In this document: in pieces, positions 21,403-32,705 of the stretch
How the letters are laid out: each line of letters opens with the position of its first letter
Position numbering within the stretch: position 1 is the stretch's first letter
Source of the DNA: Haemaphysalis longicornis
Lineage: Eukaryota; Arthropoda; Arachnida; Ixodida; Ixodidae
Reading direction: 5' to 3'
DNA: 64,000 bases
NCBI GenBank assembly: GCA_013339765.2
Contig: CM023448.1
Span: 331,904,941 to 331,968,940, forward strand
Notes under the pieces: model-generated
Told to the model about the DNA's origin: nothing
What the model saw: only the letters and a program-made list of their open reading frames with translations
The model's database searches: none
Made by a program: the position numbers and the translations under genes

Positions 21403-21760
21403 AGCTGTGGATGTCGTCTCGACCTGTTTAATGCGCAGGTTTTGTAGCTGTGTCTATCTTTAAAACTCAATCATAGTTCTACTCTGATTGTCCACTTGTA
21501 TTTTGTTTTACTTTACTCTTTTGTACTCTAGTGTACGTTACTGTACCTTTCCCATATTGTTCTGTAATGTCTTGTGCTCTACATGTTGCTTGTATTTTTG
21601 TAAAACTCATTAGAATTTCTAGCTTGTTTGATTTTGCCTCATCATTGTACTGTACCAAAGGGGGCTGGGGCCTCTGTCAGGCTTTGTAGCCTTTAGTCCC
21701 AGCCTGCCTCCTCGTACTTCTGAGGAAATAAAAATCTTTGAAATCCTTTGAAATCTTTCT

Positions 21761-22975
21761 TTAAAACCTATAGCTATTATCATCATACAATTGTTTAGTT
21801 TTTTCCGTTTTTTTATTTGATTTAACTGCTGCGTACACAACAGCTCTTTCTATGCTTATCTGCTTGCATTGGTGGTTATGTTTTCCGAAGCGGTAAGTAA
21901 CGTTACATACGCCTCAGCCCTTCTTTCGATTCAGCGATTTGCCGGGCCTTTACCTCAAGCCCTCTGGAGCTATGACAGGTTTGATGATTTAGTGTCGACG
22001 ATTGAGAGCTGATCTCACCTTTATTTATAAACTAATTCCTGGCGGTATTGTGTGTGACGACCTTTGTGTGTGACAACTTTTTCAAAGATTAAGAGCGAGT
22101 CAGAATGGATGCTTTAGTTGCCGCCGTTCGCCCATCAACAGGGTACAATGTTCATATATAGGGTTGTCCGTTTTCAGGTAAAACACAATTTTACCCGAAT
22201 TTTACACTCGGAACAGGTTTCAAAAGAATCGGGCTCAACCCGATTTATCCTCGAATGGACATTTTCAAAGTAGCAATCTACACAATCGTGCGCTTACGGT
22301 CCGCCATTTTTAGCCAGTACTTGCTGGAAGCAAGCCCCACAAACACGGCTTCGAGCTCATTGAGTATTGGCATGACTCTACCGCTCACTACTGCAGGCTG
22401 GCAAATCCGGCACTGACATTGTTGTTCCTAGCTAATGGAAGCTGTGATGTCGAGAGAACTTCGTCCCGGCTGAGATACGTTCAACGATCGGACAGGTATC
22501 GAATGGAGGCCGACATGTTGCTCATACAGATGGTATGTAAACAAGGATGTGTAAAAAGTCTATTGCCAGCTTTTCCTGAATAAAATGTTCCATTTCTTGG
22601 AGGTTATCAATGCTCTTTACGGTCATCATTACTGATTCATTTCAAACGAACGACAATTTTCCGAGAGCATTTGCTAGAATACCCTGATGTCCCCCCGATA
22701 ACCAACTTGAAACAGACACCAATTTGAACGCATTAAATTTAAGAAACTCGTGATAGGTTCTGATAAAATAACTTGAGGGTATTACTTAGTAAATATCTAG
22801 GTTTTACCCGAAAAAACCCGAATTTCGGAATGGCTTTACAAAAAACAAAACTATTTATCCCCTATTACCAGTGCCAAGACGCTAAGGTTGTTCCTGGGCA
22901 CAAGAACTAAAGATTGATTGATTGATTTATTCTTATTATTAATTAGTGTTACGGCTTCAATAGATAACTGAATGC
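21761..22975. other. No recognised gene; possible old DNA element at about 22165-22850
   Basis: TTTTACCCGAATTTTAC near 22191 and TTTTACCCGAAAAAACCCG near 22802 are similar blocks, but in direct rather than inverted orientation. A small hairpin AATCGGG/CCCGATT lies at about 22228-22245, and (ATTG)n at 22914-22929. No transposase is seen. Confidence 0.35.
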
Positions 22976-23445
22976 GCTCACTGCGGGGGAAAGAAGTTTT
23001 GCAACGAGCACACGCAGTCGTCGTTGGGCGTACCAGACGTAGACTTGCAGTAACTCAATTTGCTGAAATTAACCGCATTACTGCAGGTGCACCATTTATC
23101 GGCACACCAGAGCAGCGTGACGCTGGACAAACCCACCGACGGAGAGGGTCGCTGGGCGCGCGCTGGCAGCGCAGGTGCAAAGCGCGCGCTGCACCGGACA
23201 CGGCCCATTTGCCCGCGGGAGCAGGCCCTCTCGCCCGGGAGGGCCCCTCGAGGAATCCTGAGACTCGCCGTGCGCGGCCACTAATCACGCCTGCCACGGC
23301 TGTTTCCGGACCAGCTCAGGTAGCGCGCTCAGGTTCCGGAAGAACGCGCCGCCTGCAGCGCTCGCCGGCGCCCAGCGCCCGCAATGAGGAGTCGAGAAGA
23401 CGGGGGAAAAGCCAGCCAAAAAGCACGTCACCATGCGAATAAAAC
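22976..23445. other. GC-rich island without recognised gene
   Basis: Open frames in several phases on both strands, the longest at 22972-23442 plus (156 residues, arginine- and proline-rich). They look like chance frames of GC-rich DNA. The block could be a CpG-island promoter. Confidence 0.4.
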
Positions 23446-24984
23446 GGCCAGTGGTTCGCTCTTCACGGACACATGGCACTAAAATTCGTCGCCTTGGAGA
23501 GAAGGATAAGCCATAAGACTGAATCGTACGCTTTTCACAGCACGTAATAGCACCGTAATAACCTCACGGCCATCGACGCAGGGACGGAGAGGTTCAAAAT
23601 CAAATAGCCGGAATTGGGGTTTAGCGATCCGAAGCTACACCTGCGATAAATCTCGAAATTTACTGCAGTGTGCCTCGAGAATTGAGATTTGCCTCTCGTA
23701 ATCTGTACACAGACGGACCCCACAAACAGATCTATGAGCAGTTTCAATGTGGAAGTTTCAATATGTAACGGCAGACAGGACGACACAAGCAGAAATTACA
23801 TAATCAGCTCTTAGCACGCTCTGGGCTAAAGCTAACTTTGCATCGAATACTGGCTAGCCAACAATGTGTGTTCAAGCAATTGAAGGTGTAGCGCACCGTA
23901 CATTCGCAATCGATAGTGAACCACAAGTCACGTGACTACATTAGGTTTCGCAGGTCGAATCAAGCACTCTGCACGGTCACTGGTCCCCTTTCGCGATATA
24001 GGCGATGCAAATATAAGACAAAATCCGTGATAACAGGAGTATTTAATGCACCCGGCGTACACTGGGATGGCAGCGCTGCTTGCCACCATCATGATACGCG
24101 GCCCATAAACGTTGCTGTATGGCAGATTTTGTTTTTTCAGTGGCCTTGAACAGGGAAATAACTTCACAAACAGATGCGGTAATGTCTTAGACCTTCGGTT
24201 TCTAACATGGCGAGCGTTTCTGCCCCTTTATCGGATAGCTCGCTGGTACATCATCCTAATCCCCCCCCCCCCCCCCCCCTCAAAGGATACTGTGCCGTGG
24301 CCGTATATTTATTTATTTATTTCGAAATACTGCAGCGCAGAATATGGCTATAGCAGCAGTGGGTACAAAATAATCTGCGCAATGCACATATAGGATAAGA
24401 CGCGATCAATGTAATGCATTTACACCGGGTTGAAAACAAAACGACAAATGGCAAGTAAATACAAAAATATAAATCAGTCAGATTGAAGCAGCGTGTACAT
24501 AGTTGTAGAATTATAATCTTTTGATTATTTTCCCAGACACCATACACTATAACACAAGGTGAAGACGTAGGGGAAAACATGTGAAGGGGGTGAACACTGG
24601 TACGTCTGTGCGGCTGTCAAAAAATATTGCTGCAGTACCACAACAACAGTGCCAGGCAAAGCATTTCACCACCCTACTGTGCGAGGCAAGAAACTAGTAT
24701 GTTTGAATGCATTCGTTCGGGAAAATATTGGTGTAAGACTAAGATTGTGATGGCTTCGCGTTGACGATGGCCTAAACAACGTGAACTAGGTATGGTTGCG
24801 TGAGTGATATGGTGAACGTACAGGTGCCGTCAAAAGTAATAAGAACCCGTTCTCGTAAATTTACAGAAATTTGTTCTTCCAAAGACTGTCTGGCTGCATT
24901 GGTGTGCGTTTAAAGGAGTCCTCCCTAATAGAAAAAGCTTCCTTTAAACCGGTCATGGCTGTCATATAGCCAGTAAGACCACTA
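23446..24984. other. No recognised gene
   Basis: Includes a poly-C tract (24261-24279) and (TTTA)n (24307-24321). Short frames only. Confidence 0.45.
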
Positions 24985-26035
24985 CCGTAAAAACCCGCGT
25001 ATAATACGAGGTTTTTTTTTCAAATTTTACTATGTAAAATTTGTGCCTCGTATTATATGTGGATCCCAAAGTTTTCAGCCGAAAATTTGCACTTTCGGTT
25101 TCGGTTTCAGCCGAGGGTGCGCCATCTTGCGGTGGCGTTAGCTGGCTGCTGCTTCTCTCAGCCGGCGCCATTATGATTGTTTTGACCACGGATCGGCACG
25201 TTCACCGCAAGTCTATCACAATGGCGGGTGCATGAAGGCAGTATTGGGCTGCAATGAAAAGAAACGTTATTTTATGTGCCGAGACCATCGGGAATTGCGC
25301 CGCAGGACGGCAGTTCGGCGTCACCGAAGGCAGCATTCGCGGATGGAGAAAGCAACTGGTGCTTGACTGGATAAAGTCTGTGTGGCGTCGGCGGCCTGGA
25401 GCACTGGTGGGGGTTCCTGTCAGTGCTCGTTTTGGACGCCTGTCGTTGCCACCTGCCCGATTCCGTGAAGAAGTTGTTGCGCGAACCCCGCACCGAACTC
25501 ATTGTCATTCCAGGAGAGAATGAGGAATGACATGACATCCCAGCTGCAACCGCTAGACGTTTGCACCAACAAGCCTTTGAAAGACTGCATCAGGTCCTGC
25601 ACCAAGAGTGGATGAGGTCAAGAGACCCGTAAGTGACAGCTAACGGATGGCTGACGCGGGCTTCGCCAGCAGTGCTTTGTGGCTGGATCGCGGATGCGTG
25701 GCCAGCATCCCAGAGGAGCTCGTCAGTCGCTCTTTTAAGAAATGCGGCATCTCGAACGCCCTTTATGGCACCGAGGACCACTTTCTGTGGGAAGACATTT
25801 CCGACAAGACGACTTGAGGAGACAGCGGCAGCGAACCCGACGATGACTGAACGGACGTCGGGAGACAGTGCCAGCGAAAACTGACAATGATCGAAAGGTA
25901 ACTTCAGTGCAAATAAATATTTTCTGTGCTCTTTACCTCGCATTATATGCGGATGAAAACTTTTTTTCTGATTTTGCTGTCCCCGAATTACACCTCGTAT
26001 TATACGCGGGTTCGTATTATACGCGGGTTTTTACG
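24985..26035 (+). mobile_element. Tigger/pogo-like DNA transposon, internally deleted, flanked by TA
   Basis: Terminal inverted repeats: the left end begins CCGTAAAAACCCGCGTATAA and the right end is its near-perfect reverse complement, ending TATACGCGGGTTTTTACG. TA dinucleotides flank both sides (24983-24984 and 26036-26037), the target duplication of the Tc1/mariner/pogo superfamily. The right end has a tandem copy of CGTATTATACGCGGGTT. Near the left end is a strong hairpin, CAAATTTTAC/GTAAAATTTG. The interior keeps the N-terminal DNA-binding region and the distal catalytic half of a transposase. Confidence 0.85.
25254..25830 (+). pseudogene. Tigger/pogo-like transposase, central part missing, frame-shifted
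   Basis: The N-terminal part (about 25254-25357) reads AETIGNCAAGRQFGVTEGSI then RGWRKQ. This is the Psq/CENP-B-type helix-turn-helix that binds the terminal repeats. It is followed almost at once by a degraded catalytic half. In other frames are SVLVLDACRCHLPDSVKKLL (second catalytic aspartate region), RTELIVIPG, then MTSQLQPLDVCTNKPLKD (about 25532-25580, with the QPLD box). Last comes a C-terminal segment with GWIADAW, EELVSRSFKKCGISNALYGT and EDHFLW (about 25680-25795). The second DNA-binding helix region and the first half of the DDE domain are deleted, and stops and frameshifts separate the rest. It can only have moved by using a transposase supplied elsewhere. Confidence 0.8.
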
Positions 26036-26089
26036 TATTTTCTGATATTCACAAATCCTTGTTCCCTTTACTTATGACGGCACCTGTAC

Positions 26090-27385
26090 GACAACATGTA
26101 AATGTTTTAACCACTCTATGCGCCTGCTTGTGGTAAGCAAGGTTATACTTTGGGATAACAGAGCAGAGGTGGGCGAAGAATGTCTATCGTAATGACGGCA
26201 TAGAAATTGAATGGCTCTTCTTTGGACCGATTCGATTTTATTGATTGCGAACTGCTTGTGCGGGTTCCATATGGGTGAGGCGTATTCGATGACTGGGCGA
26301 CTTGTACATGAGCGATTGGTATCTTTAGGAGCTTTAACTAACATACGTATTAAATAACCAAGTTTCTTTATGGCTTTAGCAGTAATGTAGTCTATGTGTT
26401 TCGTCCATGATAGTTTGTTGTCAGAGATAACACCAAGATAATTGTAATTATTCACCCTAAACAGAGAGCTGTTGTTGTATGAGTAGCAGAATTGTGAAGA
26501 GCATATGGTTGTACTGAAGGTTAAGATAGTGGTCTTATTAAAGTTAATTTTCATTTGCCACTTGCACGAGGAACAGAAGCTAGCAAAGGATTCGTTAAGA
26601 ATTTGGTTATCGTTTTGTGAGATGATAACCTGATATAACGCATTCGTATGCATACAGTCGTTACGTTAGTCGGTAGGTGAGTAATGTATTGTAGAAATAG
26701 TAGCTGTACAAGGACAGAGCCTTGTGGAACCCCTGAAGAGATATCCCTAGTAAAAGATTCACTAGAATTAGAACAGACAGATTGTGTGCGTTTGGAAAGT
26801 TATAAATCCATTGAACGAGAGAAAGGTTTCTCGGTATTATGTTTATCAGTAATTTGGAGGGAATAACAGTAACAAATGCTTTTGAGAGGTCTATAAATAT
26901 TGCATTTATTTTGCCAACGTATACCATGCTGCAAGATTCTCGTGTGTATATTTTAGCAGTTAGGTTACGGTACTGAGACCTCGGCGAAAACTATGCTGTA
27001 CTTTTGAAAGTATGGTATTTTATTCAAGGTACTCCATTATATGCTTATATATTATGTGTTTCAAGAGCTCACATTAGTGTGAGATTATAGAAATGTAGAG
27101 ATGTGCCTATAGTTTGAAAAGAGTTGTGGATCGCCCGTTTTAATGAGCGGAAGTATCTTTTCATGTTTCCATGCTCTAGGGATCATGCCAGTGGAGAGCG
27201 AGCTCCGAAAAATGATAGTGAGATAACGGGATGTCCAAAGCAAGCAACCGGATCTAACCGAACTAATCTCGCAGCAACCGGAACTCACATAACTATAGTA
27301 CATAATGAGAATGGAAGTTAGCCCTACACGCCACTCGAAGACCTTCTTACAGTGCACATAAGCTCTCGACCTGCTGGAAAAGCGG
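26090..27385 (-). mobile_element. Heavily mutated CR1/Jockey-like LINE fragment
   Basis: Minus-strand blocks in order: RT fingers (27357-27085) with MIPRAWKHEKILPLIKTGDP then SNYRHIS; palm motif A (26927-26661) with INAIFIDLSKAFVTV; and a thumb/C-terminal block (26653-26072) with KWQMKINFNKTTILTFS, NYLGVISDNKLSWTKHIDYI and PVIEYASPIWNPH. The motif A aspartate is present, but the F/YADD box has been lost. The segment between LPTNV and the cysteine that should follow it (about 26640-26680) lacks the four residues. Several frameshifts are present. No endonuclease is visible, and no clear tail marks the 3' end. Confidence 0.75.
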
Positions 27386-28445
27386 TAGAAATGGTGAACC
27401 TTTTAGTCTAAAATGACGACTCCCTTTGGAGTCGTGACCAGTTTAGCTTTGTATTTCTAAAGGGTTAACTGGACCCCCCGTCACAATCGTCCTCTGTGTT
27501 AGTGCTGACGACGTTCGCAAAGCTTCCCAAACTAATTTTCTTGCGGCCCTGACGAACAGCTCCTGCAACATGGAAAGCTTACAGAGATAATGATTTCCGT
27601 ACCAACTGCTGCAATTAATAGTTCAAATTGCAGCAGTTAGTAACCATATTCCCAGTTTCCGCGAAGGTTTAACGCATTGTTCCTGCCAGCAAAATAGTTG
27701 TTAAAGTTAACAGTAGTACCTACCGGCACATGTCGCTTTTTAAAAACTATTGGGCCTGTTTTAAATTATATTTTCCTGCAAGGGTTCAAGGGGTATTACT
27801 TCCTGAACAGCGCGGGTTTGTGTGCAGCTGCTCCACAACTACCACTAACAGTTCTTGGACGCAACGAGTGCCCGCAGGAATTCATCATCTACTGTTTGAC
27901 ACTGTATACTTTTACCTGGGCATTTTGACGTCATCAGTCACCACTCGTTAATTAGGAAACTGTCTCTCCTGAACGTATACAATTATTTTCTGTAGACAAA
28001 AAGGCCCCGGAAGAATTGGCCACATGTCAGTATTTTCAGCAACGCACTTTCATCTGTTCAGTTAACGGATTTCCCCTCTTCTTCTCCCTAAAAAACAGTA
28101 TGGTTCACTACTTTGATTGTTCGGTCAGACAGAATTTGTTTTCTTGTACAGTAGCGATTGGCCTGCTGTTTTTTCGTTGTGGGTCGTATGCTGTCTTGCT
28201 ATTTGCATGGTATGCTACCCATGTTGAAGGGACCATGAATACAAAATACAGCCCTGTTTTATTTCAAAGAGCTAGCCTTTGGTAAGTCCCTTCATTGCTG
28301 CCCCAAAATACGTTGGTTTCTAAAAACAAAACAAAAAAACAGGTAGGAAATATGAAAAAACTTCCTGATGCCGCACTACACAAAGTCATCAGCGGTGTAA
28401 GAGGCGAAATATTGAAGACGGAGTTAACAGTGTATTAAAAGCATA
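27386..28445. other. No recognised gene; small hairpins
   Basis: Perfect hairpins lie at 27416-27435 (ACGACTCC/GGAGTCGT) and 27604-27638 (13-bp arms AACTGCTGCAATT, loop of 9). An open frame at 28016-28285 ends at a good 5' splice site (TTTG|GTAAGTC), but it has no convincing acceptor or domain. Confidence 0.4.
27604..27638. repeat. Perfect 13-bp inverted repeat, 9-base loop
   Basis: Arms 27604-27616 (AACTGCTGCAATT) and 27626-27638. Confidence 0.93.
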
Positions 28446-28705
28446 CCCGCACCGGTGGCTCAGTGGCTAACGCGTTGTGCTCCTGAGCACGAGGACGCGG
28501 GTTCGATTCCCGGCGGCGGCGGCCGCATTTCTGATGGAGGCGAAAAGCAAGAACGCCCGTGTGTACGAGATTTCGGCGCACGTTAAAGACCCCCAGGTGG
28601 TCAAAATTAATCCGGAGCCCTCAACTACAGCGCGCCTCATCGCCTGCGTTGCGTCGGCGCGTTAAACCCTATAATCAATCAATTGATCAATCAATCAAAT
28701 CAATT
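28446..28705 (+). mobile_element. tRNA-derived SINE (Ruka-like), full-length copy
   Basis: The head has box A (TGGCTCAGTGGCTAAC, about 28456-28471) and box B (GGTTCGATTCC, 28500-28510), the internal RNA polymerase III promoter. The body follows with GATGGAGGCGAAAAGC, CGAGATTTCGGCGCACGTTA, GGTGGTCAAAATTAATCCGG and GCGTCGGCGCGTTAAACCCT. The copy ends in an (AATC)n-type tail to about 28705. It is the best reference copy for the six others. SINEs have no protein and depend on a LINE for mobility. The tail motif matches the (ATTG)n/(AATC)n-tailed LINE at 8654, a plausible partner. The name Ruka is recalled from the tick literature and not checked. Confidence 0.88.
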
Positions 28706-30300
28706 AATTGCATGTTAGCATTCAATGGCTTGATCGAACGGAACTGCAGAGTCACCACTACAAGCGCACAATAACGTTTCTTTGCGATTAGTTTGGTCGG
28801 CGGCAGCCAATCACACGCGATAAGGAGAGGGCGAGGAAGTGGATGCCGGGTAGTTCCTGCTTCGTCTGTTTTCCTAAATATCTAGCTTAATGATGCGAAA
28901 TCTGTGTCAACTCGGCATCATTGTTACTGGGGCAAAGCAGCCTTTTGAATGGACAAAACTTGTTTCTTCATGGTCCGTTAATGGATTGCTGTCCTCACTT
29001 TACCCGTTCCTCTGCAATAAGGTCGCGTTCTCATCTTGAAATTGCCTTTTTCTGTTGTATCACAGTTTACACCTCGAAAGTCTTGTTTGCTGCAGTTTTT
29101 TCATTTTTTATCGTGCGCCAGTGGAGCCTGGAGGCTGTCTTGGAGGGCTATGCTGTTTTGGAGGGCTATGCAATAATAAAGGTCATGTGTTGTTTTTTCA
29201 CGCGATCCAGCAGGTTAAGCCCACGGGAGTGTGCCATGATTGCCGCGTGCGCTTTGGTGTTGTCATCGCCGGCTTTGAAGTCTGCCAAGCCACCGAACTC
29301 ATAAAACACGGCAGTTGAGAGGCGCTTGAAAATTCGTGAACCCATTCGTGAAGACGCGCACGTTCGCAATCTTCAAAAAGATGTTCTGACCTCCCTCATA
29401 GCAGCCACAGAGGCCTCCAGGAACGGCATAAATTTAATGAGCTCCGTACCCAAGCACGATCCACGCGTAGTTTTATAAGCTGTGCCCATGTCTCATGGCG
29501 AAGAGTGAGACAACAAAAATAAACGAAAGTGTGCACCTAGACCATTAGGACGGCGCGTAAACATCCTGGCGATTCTAATAAACTAAAGGTGCCGGAATCG
29601 ACAGATTCCGCTACCCTTACCCTCACCGGAAGTACGCGAAAAGCTGTCCAAAACCAGGCATATCGCCTTCGCAACGTGTAAACACAGTGGTGATGCGTAA
29701 GCCCCCAGAATGATGGCGAAGATTCAAAATGAGCGACGGGAAGGAGTCTCAAGCTTTGCAGGGAAGCTGTGAGCTCTCTTTGCCACGAGACAGCGTGGCC
29801 TGCGCCAATTCTTCTGGCTATGCTTCGAAACGTGTTTCTGGACCTCCCGACGCGACAGCAGCAGCTATCGTACAAGACGGGTCCAGCGGCTTCCGATACT
29901 GACCTCAAAGGCTATTCAGCGGAGAGAACCCGCAAGGAAGCTTTGCGAGGCCACCGTGGAGGCCCTAATTGTTTGCGAGCGTCATGCACGTCCAACCTCC
30001 CATGTTGGCGCCAGCGAAAGGCAATATATACGTGTAGCGTAAGACAGTCCGTGTCACTTCGCGGCGCCACACAAGGAAGGCGCCCATTAGGAAGCGTGTG
30101 GCGGGGTCGCGGAGGCCGGCGACGTTGCAGGCAGGGCCCTAAACCGATTGGCGGCAACAACAGGGTTTGGGTTGTTGCCGGAGAGCGGCAGTGGTGGCCC
30201 GCCAGAATAGCGCCTTTGGCGTCGGAACCGAGTGGCAGTTGGCGGCCTCCTTTATGAATAAGTGGTTGCACTAGATCGAACGTAGGTCCCATAAGATGAT
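28706..30300. other. No recognised gene; GC-richer at 29760-30250
   Basis: A direct duplication of GGAGGGCTATGC occurs at about 29141 and 29159. Open frames at 29769-30257 (plus) and 29912-30292 (minus) overlap on opposite strands and show no domains. Confidence 0.4.
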
Positions 30301-32190
30301 CATGAAGATGATGAGGGTGGTCGCAAAATAAGAACTCAATGAAATAAAAATGAATTAAAGATGTCTCCTAGAGTGGACAGCAATTAAGTATAATGGAAAT
30401 GCTCGTGTTAGCAATGTGAAGCTTGATAAAGAAGTTTTGAAAATTTGCTTAATAACGACGCATTTGTTTTACCAACAAGCATGTACTATAGCTACGATGC
30501 CGCGTGCGTTCTTAAGCTGAACACAGACACACACATTGCGAAGACCAGATACTGTAATTTACTTTTATACCTGAATGAATTCACCCAGTCATCGTGTCCA
30601 AAGGATAGAAAATACTTTCCACGTACTGTGGTTGACTGTTTCACTACACATTTACTAATAATGCTGCTATAATCACGCGACGTATTATTTAAATACGACT
30701 GACAGTTTCGACGCATGCCGAAGGAATTATAGGAGGCAGAATTAGGTCACATGGAAGTAAATGTCCCCATCCAGTTCAAACATTCCCTGCGAAAATGTCC
30801 CTTGCTACTTTATTTGGTAGAATAAGGACTAAATTAATACAAAGTTAGTCCTGCGCAATCGAAAGGAACTAATCCTGTAGGATAATAAGCAACATTATAA
30901 GGCAGACAGCTCGTTATCATGTCGGAATGGCCGCTTCGCAGTGAGATACCCAAACGACACGCCACTCTACTGCGTCGACATGCACAGCAAGAGACGCACG
31001 GCCGGGCCATCGCAAAATTCCTCGAGCAGAAAAGTACGCCCCAGCGCTCGCACGAACACGAAAACGCGCGTTTAGGCGCATCTGTCGACGTCTCCTTACA
31101 AAGCCAGCGCTGCGCACGCTGTACGACCCCCCGATGAAATTTATGACAAGGCGCACGGGTGCAGGCCGTAAATTCTCTCGCACGAAATAATCAGCGCCCT
31201 CGTGAGGTAGCGAAGCTGGAGCCGGTGACAAATGTTTCGCAAAAAAAGAACTCCGGGCAGCTGCGCTACCCTGGTTCACTCCCGCCCGACCCAGCGGAAA
31301 GGTCGCAGGTAGCAACGGAGGCTCCGAGAAAGAAACACGGCGCCCTGCACGGAGCTTTTTGGAGCCTAGGGGGGTGTAAGGAAATATTCTGTCGTTCCAT
31401 CCCGAGTGAAGTGTTGCGCAGGGATGGTGTGTGGTGGCAGGGACTGTCACAAGCCGCGATTGTCACATTTCCTGCCTAGTTCACCTGTAATGAATAAAAA
31501 TGAGATTTCTCCGTCGACAAAGCCCCACAGCATGCAGCGCCGGTGCGACGGGCCTGCCTCGTACCGCCACCACCCGATTTGCTAGAAAAGGATTCAACGG
31601 TCGGCAAAAGAAGAAAGCACACACGCACGCAGGCAGTGGTTCAACGTAATGCAGTCGCCGCATGTATCTTTGGGTATGCGGGGGCCACTGCGTTTCAAGT
31701 AGGTTTTAGGCAGCGAATCCCAAGAGTCGAAGAAGAGAAACATTTCAGTATGCGGCGCGGAACGCACTGACCGCCAACGAATGCAGCGGGGGACGTTCGC
31801 TGGCAGACCGAGCACAATTGCATAGCTCAGGTGGAAGCAAAAGGGGGAAAAAACAAAAACAGCAAACACAGAATCTAGGCTAGAAATACAATATCGCAAA
31901 TTGTTTAGCCTTATATTGTCAGCCAAAGCTGTCGTATGCATACACCGGCGAAAATGTGGCAGGGAAGCGAGGGAATACGCCCCAGCTGTCTCCAGGCCTC
32001 GTGGCAGCCGACGTGCAAACATGCCTCCCGATTGTGCCCCCCTGCAGGTGCTGGAAGAGGCGGCGCCAAGTGTGCACCGTCAATAGCGTCGTGTCCTTCT
32101 TCCTCGCGCAAAAACCATCCGCGTCGCACTCGCAACACACGCTGAAGCCAACAGAAGCCAATCACCCAGCTCATGGGTTCGGGCGTAACC
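30301..32190. other. No recognised gene
   Basis: The longest frame (30917-31450 minus, 177 residues) has no recognisable motif and overlaps equally open frames on the other strand. Confidence 0.4.
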
Positions 32191-32194
32191 CTTT

Positions 32195-32360
32195 GATGAT
32201 GTTGATGACGATGACGATGACGACCTAAGGCTGATGATGATGATGATGACGACGATGATGATATTAATTATAACAGAATAAAAACGCTCCCAGTGGTCGG
32301 AATCGAACCTGGGTCTCTCGCGTTATTAAGCTGACGTCTATGCAACTGCGCCATCATTAC
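32195..32360 (-). repeat. tRNA-like fragment with (GAT)n tract
   Basis: On the minus strand, box B GGTTCGATTCC is complementary to 32299-32309. A box-A-like TGGCGCAGTTGCATAGA is complementary to about 32336-32352. Immediately downstream in that orientation is an interrupted (ATC)n tract (plus-strand GAT/GAC runs at 32195-32262), like a SINE or LINE 3' tail. The stems do not form a proper tRNA. Confidence 0.55.
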
Positions 32361-32404
32361 TTTTTGTTTTCGTCATGAATTGCACCGTCACCGTATCTGG
32401 GTCG

Positions 32405-32705
32405 CTAAGCATTTACTTTGGGTTCGTTGCGCGGGCGTTGGCTTTGGATTTTGGCTAAGTTTGGACTTCAGTAGTTTGGATATTGGACTTTAGGAGTGTG
32501 GAAGGGGGAGTGGGGGCGCTCAGCTTTCTCGTGAGGGATCCGTTTGCTGAAGTCTGAGTTTGGCTTTGGCCTTTGGCTGAGTTGAAGTGGACTTTGGCAA
32601 TTTGGATTTTTGAGTTTGGGAGAGTTGATGGGTGGGCGGAGGGTTGGGGGGGGGGGGGGGGGGCGCTCAGCTTTCTCGTGAAGTATTCGTTTTCCTGCCA
32701 TCTGA
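32405..32705. repeat. Degenerate TTTGG-rich tandem, 147-bp period
   Basis: GGGGGCGCTCAGCTTTCTCG occurs at about 32512 and again at about 32659, a period of 147 bases. The TTTGGACTT/TTTGGATTTT-rich text between them is also similar in both units. A G18 tract (32646-32663) precedes the second copy. Confidence 0.8.

Larger units (their letters stand above)
19640..21760 (+). mobile_element. 5'-truncated CR1/L2-like LINE, best-preserved copy in the window
   Basis: Starts at the N-terminal part of the reverse transcriptase, so the endonuclease domain and any ORF1 are missing. It includes a nearly intact RT frame (19646-21402), a 3' untranslated region, an AATAAA signal at about 21727, and a short tandem tail built on TTTGAAATC (about 21731-21757). 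The RT frame is split only by the small insertion at 20375-20424. I see no clear target-site duplication, because the 5' boundary is uncertain. Confidence 0.85.

Noticed and set aside
22165..22870. DNA transposon with TTTTACCCGAA ends
   Set aside because: The similar blocks are in direct and not inverted orientation, and there is no target duplication or transposase.
28016..28285. Possible exon ending at GTAAGTC near 28282
   Set aside because: The donor is good, but no convincing acceptor or domain is present and the segment is hydrophobic by composition.
30917..31450. 177-residue minus-strand open frame
   Set aside because: No motif, no splice context, and equally open frames on the other strand.
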